A DNA stretch of 64,000 bases, from the NCBI RefSeq assembly GCF_000153125.2, contig NZ_CM002299.1, positions 3,670,928-3,734,927 on the forward strand. The letters are read 5' to 3'. Source of the stretch: Congregibacter litoralis KT71 (lineage in GTDB: Bacteria > Pseudomonadota > Gammaproteobacteria > Pseudomonadales > Halieaceae). Made by a program: the position numbers and the translations under genes. The notes under the pieces are model-generated. The model made no database searches. It worked only from the letters and a program-made list of their open reading frames with translations, and was not told where the DNA came from. The stretch's first letter is position 1. Each line of letters opens with the position of its first letter. Shown in pieces: positions 8,198 through 16,834 of the stretch.

Positions 8198-9235
8198 TTG
8201 AATGTCATCTCACTCCAAGACGCTCTAGGCATGTTCGCCTTTCTCGCTATCGAGCTATCGGTTTTATTCATTGGCATTAGCTTGCTGGTCGGAGTTCTTC
8301 AACGTCACATCCCACCATCCAAGGTGGAAGCGTTACTGACTTCCAGTGGGAAGCGAGGCTATTTTCTTGCTGCTGGTTTAGGAGCTATAACGCCCTTCTG
8401 TAGTTGCTCGACTATCCCCATGTTGAAAGGGTTGATTCGGGCACGGGCCGGTTTTGGGCCGATGATGGTGTTTCTTTTCTCATCTCCGTTGCTGAATCCT
8501 ATCGTCGTCGGCCTGCTGGTTGCCACGTTTGGATGGACACTTACTGCTATCTATGTGCTCGCCGCTTTGGTGGTCGCGGTAGGTGCCGGATGGCTGCTTC
8601 ACACGCTTGGCTTCGAGCGTTATGTGCGCCGGACGGCGACACAAGAGAGCAGTGGATGTAGTTCATCAGCAAGCCCGTGCAGTGCTACATCGACCGCATC
8701 GAGTTGCGGCACCAACAGCTGCGACACCACTCCGAAGACGGCTTCTTGCGGGGCTGATAGGAAGACAACAGTCTCTACGTCTAGCGAATGCTGTGACAGT
8801 CAACCCACTGTCACGGTTAAGAAAGAAGGGAAGTACAGTGGTGTGTGGCGGGAAGCTTGGTCGGACTTTATCGATGTGTTGCCTTACCTGCTCATCGGTA
8901 TTGCGATTGGCAGCGTGATCTATGGTTTCATGCCCACTGACTTATTGGAGCAGTATGCAGGCCCAGATAATCCCTTTGCCATTCCAGTTGCCGCTGTCAT
9001 CGGCGTGCCGTTGTATATTCGCGCTGAAGCCGTCATACCTCTGGCAGCGGCTCTGATGGCCAAAGGCGTGGGTGCCGGGACGGTGCTAGCGTTGATCATC
9101 GGCAGTGCCGGAGCCAGCCTGACTGAGCTCATTCTGTTGCGCTCTTTGTTCACGCTGAAGCTTTTAGCGGCGTTTTTAGCAGTCATTTTTGCTATGGCGA
9201 TGATTGCCGGTTACGCCACCTACCTGTTTTTCTGA
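8198..9235 (+). CDS. SO_0444-family Cu/Zn efflux permease (YraQ/UPF0718 type)
   Basis: A 345-residue membrane protein. Two membrane bundles are joined by a central hydrophilic loop (about residues 145-205) unusually rich in Cys, Ser and Thr with about twelve cysteines, which probably gathers metal. The first half has G-A-I-T-P-F-C-S-C-S-T-I-P, the conserved cysteine motif of this permease family; the second half repeats the fold with G-V-P-L-Y-I-R-A-E-A. It lies 13 bases before the transposase gene within the ISL3 element and is divergent from arsR. The listed start is a TTG; an ATG at 8231 would shorten it by 11 residues. Likely exports Cu or Zn. Confidence 0.82.
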   Translation: MNVISLQDALGMFAFLAIELSVLFIGISLLVGVLQRHIPPSKVEALLTSSGKRGYFLAAGLGAITPFCSCSTIPMLKGLIRARAGFGPMMVFLFSSPLLNPIVVGLLVATFGWTLTAIYVLAALVVAVGAGWLLHTLGFERYVRRTATQESSGCSSSASPCSATSTASSCGTNSCDTTPKTASCGADRKTTVSTSSECCDSQPTVTVKKEGKYSGVWREAWSDFIDVLPYLLIGIAIGSVIYGFMPTDLLEQYAGPDNPFAIPVAAVIGVPLYIRAEAVIPLAAALMAKGVGAGTVLALIIGSAGASLTELILLRSLFTLKLLAAFLAVIFAMAMIAGYATYLFF

Positions 9236-9247
9236 TCAAGGCGGGAG

Positions 9248-10525
9248 ATGATTAATTCGTTAAGCCTTCCTGGGTACCAGTTGGTGGATTCTGATGAGCA
9301 GAATGAAGACATACATTTTCGGCTTGAAGCACCTACACCAGTAGCCTGCGAGGGGTGCGGCGTGCAGGGTGAGTTCGTACGGTTCGGCAAGCGTGACGTT
9401 CCCTATCGTGATCTGCCCATCCACGGCAAGCGGGTCACTCTCTGGGTGGTCCGCCGCCGATACACCTGCCGGGCCTGCAAGACAACATTCAGGCCCCAGC
9501 TACCAGAGATGGTGGACGGATTCCGTATGACACTGCGGCTGCATGAGTACGTGGAGAAGGAATCCTTCAACCACCCCTACACCTTTGTGGCGGCACAGAC
9601 CGGCCTGGACGAGAAGACGGTGCGCGACATCTTCAACGCCCGCGCCGAGTTCCTGGGGCGCTGGCACCGCTTCGAGACGCCCCGCATCCTGGGCATTGAC
9701 GAGCTATACCTGAACAAGCGCTACCGCTGCATTCTGACCAACATTGAGGAGCGAACCCTGCTCGACCTGCTGGCCACCCGCCGCCAGGACGTGGTGACCA
9801 ACTACCTGATGAAGCTGAAAGACCGGCAGAAGGTCGAGATCGTCAGCATGGACATGTGGAACCCCTACCGGGCAGCGGTCAAGGCTGTGCTGCCCCAGGC
9901 CCGTATCGTGGTCGATAAGTTCCATGTGGTGCGCATGGCCAACGATGCCCTAGAGAGAGTGCGCAAGGGCCTCAGAAAGGAGCTGAAACCGTCCCAGAGC
10001 CGGACTCTCAAGGGAGACCGGAAAATCCTGCTGAAACGCGCTCACGAAGTCTCAGACCGGGAGCGCCTCATCATGGAGACCTGGACAGGCGCGTTCCCGC
10101 AACTGCTGGCCGCCTACGAGCACAAGGAGCGCTTCTACGGCATCTGGGACGCCACCCCACGGCTCCAGGCAGAAGCCGCCCTGGACGAGTGGATAGCCAC
10201 CATCCCGAAGGGCCAAAAGGAAGTCTGGAGCGATCTGGTCAGGGCAGTGGGAAACTGGCGCGAAGAGACCATGACCTACTTCGAGACGGACATGCCCGTC
10301 ACCAACGCTTACACGGAGTCCATCAACCGACTGGCCAAGGACAAGAACCGTGAAGGGCGCGGTTACTCCTTCGAGGTGATGCGGGCACGAATGCTCTACA
10401 CCACGAAGCACAAGAAGAAGGCACCGACTGCGAAGGTCTCTCCTTTCTACAAGAAAACCATCGGTTACGGACTGCCGGACTTCGCAGAGGAACTCAACTA
10501 CGGAGTCGATCTATCAACCATCTGA
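9248..10525 (+). CDS. tnpA: ISL3-family transposase
   Basis: A 425-residue transposase. It opens with a zinc-binding part (C-E-G-C and C-R-A-C pairs, residues about 36-80), then a helix-turn-helix (A-A-Q-T-G-L-D-E-K-T-V-R-D-I-F), and the DDE catalytic core beginning at I-L-G-I-D-E-L-Y-L with a second Asp in V-V-D-K-F-H-V-V. The frame is intact and the element's ends are present, so it may be active. Its GC content and codon use are clearly higher than those of the copper/ABC genes to its left, as expected for a separate mobile element. Confidence 0.93.
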   Translation: MINSLSLPGYQLVDSDEQNEDIHFRLEAPTPVACEGCGVQGEFVRFGKRDVPYRDLPIHGKRVTLWVVRRRYTCRACKTTFRPQLPEMVDGFRMTLRLHEYVEKESFNHPYTFVAAQTGLDEKTVRDIFNARAEFLGRWHRFETPRILGIDELYLNKRYRCILTNIEERTLLDLLATRRQDVVTNYLMKLKDRQKVEIVSMDMWNPYRAAVKAVLPQARIVVDKFHVVRMANDALERVRKGLRKELKPSQSRTLKGDRKILLKRAHEVSDRERLIMETWTGAFPQLLAAYEHKERFYGIWDATPRLQAEAALDEWIATIPKGQKEVWSDLVRAVGNWREETMTYFETDMPVTNAYTESINRLAKDKNREGRGYSFEVMRARMLYTTKHKKKAPTAKVSPFYKKTIGYGLPDFAEELNYGVDLSTI

Positions 10526-10583
10526 GGGTGGTATCAGATTGATGGGGTGAAGGTGCCCCATCAACCATTAAATCCGTATACCC

Positions 10584-11536
10584 TTTATAAGAAACGTCTG
10601 AGCAGAAGCGAACTAGCTGCCCATATCGCAAATCTACCCGCATGCACCATTGTGATGGAGGCCTGCGGCGGAGCTAACTACTGGGCCCGCGTGTTTCAAG
10701 GCAATGGGCATTCAGTGAAGTTAATCAGCCCTCAGTTCGTAAAACCGTTTGTTAAAACAAACAAGAATGACGCTAACGATGCCGAGGCGATCGTGGAGGC
10801 AGCCAGTAGACCCTCAATGAACTTTGTGCCGATCAAGCAGGTTGAACAACAGGACATACAATCAATTCATCGAATACGCACTCGGGTTGTTAAGAACCGA
10901 ACAGCGCTAATCAACGAGATCAGAGGCTTATGCGTAGAGTACGGTGTCGTTCTTCGTCCTGGCGCTGCAAGCGTCAAATCGTCACTCTGCGCGGCCATTG
11001 CCGACAGTGATAACGAGCTGACTCCCTCATCACGCGAGTCGATGCAGGGGCTTTATGAGGAATTGGTCGATATCGAAGTCCGAGTGAAAAACCTGGACTC
11101 AAGGATCCGGCAATTATGCCGTCAGAACGAGCGCTGCCAGCGCATCCTGAAGGTCCCGGGTGTGGGTGAACTGACGGCCACAGCCATTGTCGCAGCCGTC
11201 CCCGACCCCAAAGAATTCCGCAACGGCCGCCACATGTCAGCCTGGTTAGGGCTGGTGCCGAGGCAGTCTTCCAGCGGAGACAAGCGGGTGCTGCTGGGGA
11301 TCAGTAAACGAGGTGACCGCTATTTACGTACGCTGTTGATCCACGGGGCAAGGGCAGTATTAAGCCACTACAAAGACAAGGATAACGACTATACCCGCTG
11401 GGTGGGTAGGAAAAAGGCGACGCTGAGTCACAACAAGGCCGCGGTAGCCTTGGCCAATAAAAATGCCAGGATTATCTGGTCGATGTTAGCTACGGGGGAA
11501 AGCTTTAACTACGGACAACACGCAACCGCTGCTTGA
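10584..11536 (+). pseudogene. IS110-family transposase, N-terminus lost to ISL3
   Basis: About 317 residues of an IS110-family transposase with the DEDD-type middle (K-T-N-K-N-D-A-N-D-A-E-A-I) and the C-terminal Transposase_20 domain (V-P-G-V-G-E-L-T-A-T-A-I, then S-A-W-L-G-L-V-P-R-Q). The first catalytic Asp, normally in a G-I-D-L-G-like strand at residues 6-10, is absent because the ISL3 right end replaces the first 20-odd codons. An accidental in-frame ATG in the IS end keeps the frame open from 10547. The missing start of the gene is not at the other side of the ISL3, which confirms a rearrangement. Confidence 0.85.
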
Positions 11537-11802
11537 TACGCAATATCAAATAGCTTCCATTAACCAACCGAAAATTATCACGAGTTTGCTACAGTTGATT
11601 TGAATGATGGTCTATAGGTTGCACCGGCTCTTTTAGAACCTGGAAGTTGTCACGGCCCCTTGAGGCCATGGTATTGATGAGGTGGAGGAGCGCGGATTTA
11701 CATCAGGGCACAAGCTTGTGCTTGCACGCCGAATATATGACTGCAACTCAAACCTATGACATCCATCGCAAATCAGCTTGCAAAAGGGGGTGGTTCATAT
11801 AT
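11537..11802 (+). other. Trailing non-coding part of the IS110 element
   Basis: No gene is visible. The stretch lies between the IS110 stop codon and the start of the IS6 end at about 11803. It is probably the 3' terminal region of the IS110 element, which lacks normal inverted repeats. I could not fix its true end. Confidence 0.4.
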
Positions 11803-12567
11803 GGCAAGTTAACTTCGCCAGATCACAGAAATCCGCTGTCTGAGATCAAGCGACTGCCTGACTCCACTCATTGAACGCACTGATCCTAAGATTTCGATAA
11901 TGCCCTGCCCCAACTAAATGCCTCCCGAGGTTGAAGAGATTGAATACGGCAGCGTGCGCCGCAACAAATCGTTGAGCTTGGGCAACGGATTTGAATCGCC
12001 GCATCCCTCGCTCCCTAGCTCGGGTCGTTTCATGCGATTGCTCTGCCCGATTGTTCTCATACTGCTCGGTAATGTGGACTGTCTCAGGGATCAACTCTCT
12101 GTGAGCAACGCCATAGCTGCGTAGCTTGTCTGTGACGATTTTCCTGGGCTCCCCTCCGTGGCTTCGCAATAGGCGTTTGAAGAAGCGTTTAGCCGCAGCG
12201 CCGTCACGCTTAGTCTGCAGATAAACATCAACTACTTCGCCGTCCTGATCGACGGCTCTCCAGAGATATTGTTGCTTGCCATTGATCGTTACGAAGACTT
12301 CGTCGATGTAGAACGTGTCGCCATAGCCCCGGTGCTTTCGTTTCAATCTTCTAGCGTAAATGGCGCCGAACTTGTTGCACCAGAGACGTATTGATTCGCG
12401 ACTTACTGTGATGCCACGTTCTGCCAGCAGATCTTCAATATCCCGGTGGCTGAGATTGAACCTATAGTAAAGCCAAACAGTGTAGGAAATGATATCGGGC
12501 GGGAATCGGTGGCGCTTGTAGATGTTCATGCGCCGAGTCTAGCGAATTGGGGGCAGTTAAGTTGGCG
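11803..12567 (-). mobile_element. IS6-family insertion sequence
   Basis: The element has one intact transposase gene. Its left end begins GGCAAGTTAACTTCGCC (11803) and its right end, read inward, begins near GCCAACTTAACTGCCCC (about 12567); these are imperfect inverted repeats. The same end sequence recurs at the damaged IS6 relative near 53000. No 8-bp target duplication is visible: the IS110 tail is on the left and a lipoprotein gene is on the right. This fits the cointegrate and deletion behaviour known for IS6 elements. Boundaries are good to a few bases. Confidence 0.7.
11846..12529 (-). CDS. IS6-family transposase
   Basis: A complete 227-residue IS6-type DDE transposase. The N-terminal helix-turn-helix lies in R-D-I-E-D-L-L-A-E-R-G-I-T-V-S-R-E-S-I. 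The catalytic residues are D in F-Y-I-D-E-V-F-V, D in I-V-T-D-K-L-R-S-Y and E in E-Q-Y-E-N-N-R-A-E-Q. The C-terminal F-N-L-F-N-L-G-R-H matches the family. It was probably active recently, because the frame is intact. A damaged relative lies at 52454-52969. Confidence 0.95.
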   Translation of the reverse strand: MNIYKRHRFPPDIISYTVWLYYRFNLSHRDIEDLLAERGITVSRESIRLWCNKFGAIYARRLKRKHRGYGDTFYIDEVFVTINGKQQYLWRAVDQDGEVVDVYLQTKRDGAAAKRFFKRLLRSHGGEPRKIVTDKLRSYGVAHRELIPETVHITEQYENNRAEQSHETTRARERGMRRFKSVAQAQRFVAAHAAVFNLFNLGRHLVGAGHYRNLRISAFNEWSQAVA

Positions 12568-12715
12568 GTACCGTATCACCGCCACCAGTGGACGGAGGCG
12601 GCGTAGATGTCGTTGGCGGAGCAGTCGATGGACTGGTTTCGCCACCTCCGCCGCCTCCACCACAGGCTGTGAGGACTAATGTTGCAAGAAACGCAGTGAT
12701 TACTTTCTGGCTCAT
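12568..12715 (-). pseudogene. Lipoprotein N-terminal fragment cut by IS6
   Basis: From the ATG at 12715 the product has a short lipoprotein signal with the lipobox L-T-A-C, then a run of glycines and a Thr/Pro/Ser-rich linker. The coding sequence runs into the IS6 end at about 12568 and the downstream domain is gone. The Gly/Pro/Ser-rich tether after the lipidated Cys is typical of surface lipoproteins, but the function cannot be told from the remaining part. Confidence 0.6.
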
Positions 12716-12863
12716 GTTGTTGTTCCAGTACGTATGGGACATAAGGGGAAGAGCGGCTTTTGACTTCGCATGAAACGCTATTTCTTACAAATTTTAATTG
12801 CATTTTCCTACTAAAAGCTAATCTCGGAAACAGCTGACGCCCGCGTCATAATGACTCGCGTAA

Positions 12864-13166
12864 ATCACCAAAGCCGGCCACCAATACGCCGTCGACGATG
12901 ACTGGTCTTTCGGAGACTGTGAGGCAGTTGCTTACTTTTTCACCCATAGCTCATCTGCGGAAACCGGCCACCCCCTACCCTTTACAGAGAATTTCTTGCC
13001 GTTGAGAACAACCTACCTAGATCGGGAAATTCTGCTGACTCAAGGGAAACGGGTTCTACCCCGATCCACGGCCGATCAGTTAAGAGCGGCTAGACATATC
13101 GTTCGCAGAATCAAGGCACTGCCAACAGTCAATGTCCCTGTGGTGGACTTCCCAAAGTTCCAATGA
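12864..13166 (+). pseudogene. Open frame without start codon, C-terminal remnant of an unknown gene
   Basis: The frame is open for 100 codons from the TAA at 12861 to the TGA at 13164 but has no ATG. The translated text looks like real protein: D-D-D-W-S-F-G-D-C-E-A-V-A-Y-F-F, R-T-T-Y-L-D-R-E-I-L-L and R-A-A-R-H-I-V-R-R-I-K-A-L, ending V-V-D-F-P-K-F-Q. A hairpin terminator follows 9 bases after the stop. I read it as the tail of a gene whose front was removed during IS6-mediated rearrangement. No family recognised. Bases 12716-12863 and 13192-13353 hold no gene. Confidence 0.4.
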
Positions 13167-13174
13167 CACGACCG

Positions 13175-13191
13175 AGCCTCAGAATGAGGCT
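13175..13191 (+). terminator. Small hairpin after the orphan frame
   Basis: AGCCTC and GAGGCT form a 6-bp stem with the loop AGAAT, followed by GTTTAAA. The T-run is weak, so termination strength is uncertain. Confidence 0.35.
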
Positions 13192-13353
13192 GTTTAAAGT
13201 CCCGGGACAGAAACCTAGGCCAGCTACTCCATTACGACTCTCCCCCCTCAGACTAAATCAAAAAAAGTTCAATCAAGGCGTATTTTGATTGACACTGGAA
13301 TCTAATCAATCATAATGCGCCCATGTTAAACGCATTTCGATTAGGATCATCTT

Positions 13354-14286
13354 ATGCTCAAACCCATCCAAAACCCTGGCAATAAATCCATAGTTACGCG
13401 AGCCAGAATTCTAGAAGAAACATCAATCGGTGTAGCGCTATTCAAGTACGCGGGCGAGTGCTTCGAAACAGGGGATCACCTCGACCGCTTCACACTGCAA
13501 GAGCGTGCGAACAAATACTTAGATCCAAGCGAAAACCGGCTATTCCAAATCTTCGACGGTTTTAGGCGTTTTGCGTACGAACTCGATGAAGTCTCATTCG
13601 CCGAAGACGAGATATTTCATGCGCTCGCATTCCTTAACGCCATGGATAACGGACTCCCCGAGTTTTACTCTGCTGACGCGCCAAGCGCATGCTCGCTAGC
13701 GATTCAAGCAGCATTTGCTCGAGAGAAACTACACTTTGAAGACCCTAACTTCCCGTACGCGCCAATTTTCTGCCCTGATGGTATCGGAGTAATGAACTAC
13801 GACAGTTACTTCCCCACAGGTTCCATAGCTGGCATGACCGTAACAGACCTCTCTTTGCTTACTGGCTTAGAAGAAAAGAGTGTCCGCAGCGGCCTCACTA
13901 GCGACCCCACGACGAGGACTATGAGTACCTCAGGAACCAAGATGCTCGAAGTACCACCAGTGGACGCCAGAAAGTGGCTATTAGGACGCGGTACCTATAT
14001 GGGGGCCGAGTCCGCGTCGATTGCTAGGGACGAAAAAGGACTCATAAAGGTTCCGCAGGCAAAAGACAACTCTGTGTTTGATATCGCTTGTCGTTCTCCG
14101 CGTTCTGGCTACCGTATTGGCAGAAAAGGGCACGAACGCGAATTTACTGATTATCAAAGCGCCCTCTCAGAATTGATGGAAGTAGCGGACAGGTATTGGA
14201 GGCGACCCAACGCGGCTGGAAACATGGGACTCGTCAAAGCAGTGCGTTGGGCGTGGCGAACCCCGGAAGAACTAGGACTAGCCTAG
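13354..14286 (+). CDS. Unknown protein with a C-terminal helix-turn-helix-like segment
   Basis: A 310-residue soluble protein with no signal peptide. I do not recognise the family. The middle (about residues 170-215) contains M-T-V-T-D-L-S-L-L-T-G-L-E-E-K-S-V-R-S, then a turn and V-D-A-R-K-W-L-L-G-R-G. This pattern resembles the winged helix of excisionase/MerR-like DNA-binding proteins with a trailing W-L motif. The ATG has AGGAT upstream. It is the first intact gene after the insertion-sequence block and may regulate the plus-strand genes that follow. Function not assigned. Confidence 0.6.
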   Translation: MLKPIQNPGNKSIVTRARILEETSIGVALFKYAGECFETGDHLDRFTLQERANKYLDPSENRLFQIFDGFRRFAYELDEVSFAEDEIFHALAFLNAMDNGLPEFYSADAPSACSLAIQAAFAREKLHFEDPNFPYAPIFCPDGIGVMNYDSYFPTGSIAGMTVTDLSLLTGLEEKSVRSGLTSDPTTRTMSTSGTKMLEVPPVDARKWLLGRGTYMGAESASIARDEKGLIKVPQAKDNSVFDIACRSPRSGYRIGRKGHEREFTDYQSALSELMEVADRYWRRPNAAGNMGLVKAVRWAWRTPEELGLA

Positions 14287-14535
14287 TTACGGTAACCGCA
14301 AAGACGGCTATTTCCACCGGCAACACCATTTACCCAGGGGTCGCGCCCTAACCTGCTTTGGCGGGGCCGAAGGCTGCGACTTCAGCCGGTGACCGCTCAC
14401 GGCGATCGGGACGCGACGGCCCATCGACCTAAAACGAAAAGGCTCAATAATTCACGAAAACTGCAAACGGCTCAGCACACACTACTTTTGAAAAAAACCG
14501 GCTTTAATCGCACTCAATTACACAGGAAGACATCA

Positions 14536-15303
14536 ATGAATACATCATTTCTGACCAGATATCGGCCGGCCGTAGAGCATTACGCACCCATCGCAACCGG
14601 TCTACCGGCGGAGCTCAAGATATCAGACGGACCCAATGGACTGGAGACCTATTACGCCCCATTTGAGCACATCAATCACTCAGCAAAACTGGTGATCTGC
14701 GGAATAACACCGGGCAAGCAACAAGCCGAATTAGCCCTGCTCGAGGCTAGCAAACACCTTAAACAAGGGATGTCGGACGAAGAGGCTTGTAAGGCAGCAA
14801 AAAACACGGGGAGCTTTGCTGGTGCAATGAGGAGCAACCTTACCAAAATGCTGGACCACATCGGTATGGCGCAGCACCTCGGCATCTCTAATTGTGCTGA
14901 GCTATTTACCACTCGTCGCGATCTAGTGCACTACACTTCCGCACTTCGGTATCCCGTATTCAAGAACGGTGAAAACTATAGCGGGAGCTCAGCGATGGTG
15001 AACACACCCTACCTACGTGATCAAAGCATCACTTATATCACTGAAGAGCAAGAAGCGCTCCCAGAGGCTTTATGGCTGCCCCTCGGATCAGCTGTCATCA
15101 CCCTATTCGAATTTCTAGTTAGAGAAGGCGTTATCGCAGACAGCAGGGTTCTGTCTGGCATGCCACATGCGTCAGGCGCCAATGCAGAGCGAATCGCGTA
15201 CTTTTTGGGCACGAAACAAAAAGATCAGCTCTCCAACAAAGTAAACGCCGATACCATCGATGATGGCCGATCGCGGCTCTTGAAGAAACTGAGTCTTCAG
15301 TGA
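14536..15303 (+). CDS. Uracil-DNA-glycosylase-fold protein, atypical
   Basis: A 255-residue protein. Residues about 50-60 read L-V-I-C-G-I-T-P-G-K-Q-Q-A, matching the G-x-x-P-G motif 1 of the uracil-DNA glycosylase superfamily. Near the C-terminus, S-G-M-P-H-A-S-G-A-N-A-E-R-I stands where H-P-S motif 2 is expected (here P-H-A-S). This placement supports the fold but not a defined base specificity. The ATG at 14536 follows AGGAAG; an upstream in-frame start at 14389 would add a basic stretch unlike the family. Its stop overlaps the GTG of the next gene, so the two are coupled. It could repair or attack modified DNA as part of an accessory system. Confidence 0.55.
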   Translation: MNTSFLTRYRPAVEHYAPIATGLPAELKISDGPNGLETYYAPFEHINHSAKLVICGITPGKQQAELALLEASKHLKQGMSDEEACKAAKNTGSFAGAMRSNLTKMLDHIGMAQHLGISNCAELFTTRRDLVHYTSALRYPVFKNGENYSGSSAMVNTPYLRDQSITYITEEQEALPEALWLPLGSAVITLFEFLVREGVIADSRVLSGMPHASGANAERIAYFLGTKQKDQLSNKVNADTIDDGRSRLLKKLSLQ

Positions 15304-16088
15304 GAACCCAACTAGAAAACGTGAGCGAGAAACCCTCATCTGTAAATCCCACAGCTGCCCGCGTCGTAAGAAAGGCACTCAAGCGCCGCTTCGGTGCGCG
15401 GGTTGCAGAGATGCACCGCAAACTCGACAGTATTTCAGTGAACGATCAAGGCTCGCCAAACGCAGTCTTCACGGCCAGCGAATTAAAGGGAATCAATCGC
15501 GCGAAAAATTGTGCGATCACCAAAATTCTCGCGATATTTACTGCACTAGGAATAAGCCACGAAGGCTTCATTGCCAGCTATTACACAAAACCTGTCCGTC
15601 GGCGCAAAGCTGAATCTGCCTTAATCAGCTTATGGATATTCGAGGAGGGAAAGCTCGGGGCAAAAATCACCTTTTTTACGCGCAATGTATCTTTTTCAAA
15701 TGAGGTGATCGTGAGTGACCATGCTATCGAGCGAATCGCAGAGAGAATGGGAACCACTAATCTTGAAGCAATAAAGCGAGAAATAGAGACAGCACTTATG
15801 GGTTACACCGCGACATATGGGACGATAAAAACTGACATCGGAGATATCAAGATTCTACTTAAAGGAGAAACCGGCACATTCACAGGAGTCACGAATGGAC
15901 AAAAGACGACGTTAACTACATGGCTAGCTCCAGACATGAAGATCGAACACCGCCCATGGGTAACCGGACCGTCAACCGCCCGGAAAATGATAAGCGGCGT
16001 GGGTATGAAGCAAATCGAGCGCGTTTACAAATTTGCGCGGGAAACGACTATCTCAGTCGTACAGACCTCCGACCGAGACAGAGACTAA
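15300..16088 (+). CDS. Unknown protein with DUF4258-like segment, coupled to the glycosylase-like gene
   Basis: A 262-residue protein. The GTG start at 15300 overlaps the stop of the preceding gene (GTGA). An N-terminal basic region (V-V-R-K-A-L-K-R-R-F-G-A-R-V) precedes a middle part with V-S-D-H-A-I-E-R-I-A-E-R-M-G. This H-A-x-x-R-x-x-x-R-M pattern resembles the start of DUF4258/BrnT-type small toxin-like domains. The last 60 residues are basic and end in a charged tail. I cannot assign an activity. Tight coupling suggests that it works with the glycosylase-like protein. Confidence 0.5.
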   Translation: MRTQLENVSEKPSSVNPTAARVVRKALKRRFGARVAEMHRKLDSISVNDQGSPNAVFTASELKGINRAKNCAITKILAIFTALGISHEGFIASYYTKPVRRRKAESALISLWIFEEGKLGAKITFFTRNVSFSNEVIVSDHAIERIAERMGTTNLEAIKREIETALMGYTATYGTIKTDIGDIKILLKGETGTFTGVTNGQKTTLTTWLAPDMKIEHRPWVTGPSTARKMISGVGMKQIERVYKFARETTISVVQTSDRDRD

Positions 16089-16090
16089 CA

Positions 16091-16453
16091 ATGAAAATTA
16101 GCAACACAGTCACGGGAATCTCCGCGGTGGAATTTCTGAACAGTTTAGGCAATCTAGTAGAGCCCCACCTCAAGGATGGAAGTGACAAAATGTGGAGCTA
16201 CAAAATCAAAGGAGAATCTAATAGCGAGTTTGCGTTTGACCCAAAAACGACAACAACACTAAACATCTGGTTTGACCGGAGGCCTCCCATACTGAATGGC
16301 GTGGCAGATCTACAAGACATTCGCAGTAAAAACAAAAGCACCGCATTGCGCCGAGTTTTTTCCGGGAAAGGACATACCGCAAAGTACAAAGCAACCATTG
16401 AGTCATTCGAAGCGCTTCGGGAAATCATAGACCACCTCGCTAATGATCACTAA
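16091..16453 (+). CDS. Unknown 120-residue protein, third gene of the glycosylase-like operon
   Basis: It starts two bases after the previous stop (ATG at 16091), so it is almost surely in the same transcript. The product is soluble and mixed alpha/beta in character, with L-N-I-W-F-D-R-R-P-P and F-E-A-L-R-E-I-I-D-H-L as the most distinctive parts. No cysteines, signal or membrane segment. No family recognised. It may be the small partner or immunity protein of the two genes upstream; this is inference from order only. Confidence 0.5.
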   Translation: MKISNTVTGISAVEFLNSLGNLVEPHLKDGSDKMWSYKIKGESNSEFAFDPKTTTTLNIWFDRRPPILNGVADLQDIRSKNKSTALRRVFSGKGHTAKYKATIESFEALREIIDHLANDH

Positions 16454-16834
16454 TCAATCACTCTAGTCTGCTGCCAGACTTCAGGGTAACGGATGATCCA
16501 TTACAAATCATGATTCCCATCGCCACCAACGTGATCGTCAAAGACAGTCGATACCCGCCTTGCCATCCGCTCTCAACAACCTCGCAAAGGTCGCTCGAAT
16601 CGGACATCGCGGGACACGCGCAGGGAAAAGTACGCCGCAAATAAACCTACGAAAGACCGAGGTGCTTAGGAACACCGACTGGTTCGAGTGCGCCCCAAAC
16701 CTGAGTACTCCCATCATCGATAGAAGCAACAATTTACGCGCAATCTGACTCCCTATTCTGGACGAATATTTTCCACCCTATCCCTAGGCCACTTCGTTAT
16801 AGGAGAACTTCCAAACAAAATAGGGTGCCGAAAA
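16454..16834. other. Intergenic stretch without recognisable feature
   Basis: I see no convincing gene, RNA or repeat. Short open frames exist on both strands but lack ribosome-binding sites and family-like sequence. Confidence 0.5.

Larger units (their letters stand above)
7602..10583 (+). mobile_element. ISL3-family insertion sequence with arsR and Cu/Zn-permease passenger genes
   Basis: The left end (GGGTATCCGGAATTTCTGG at 7602) and the inverse of the right end (GGGTATACGGATTTAATGG, ending at 10583) form imperfect inverted repeats of about 25 bases. Inside are an ArsR regulator, a divergent permease and an ISL3 transposase, the passenger-carrying layout known for ISPpu12-like elements. 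The flanks do not share an 8-bp duplication: copA lies on the left and a decapitated IS110 on the right. The element therefore sits at a recombined junction, probably made with the identical element that ends at base 44. Confidence 0.85.
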
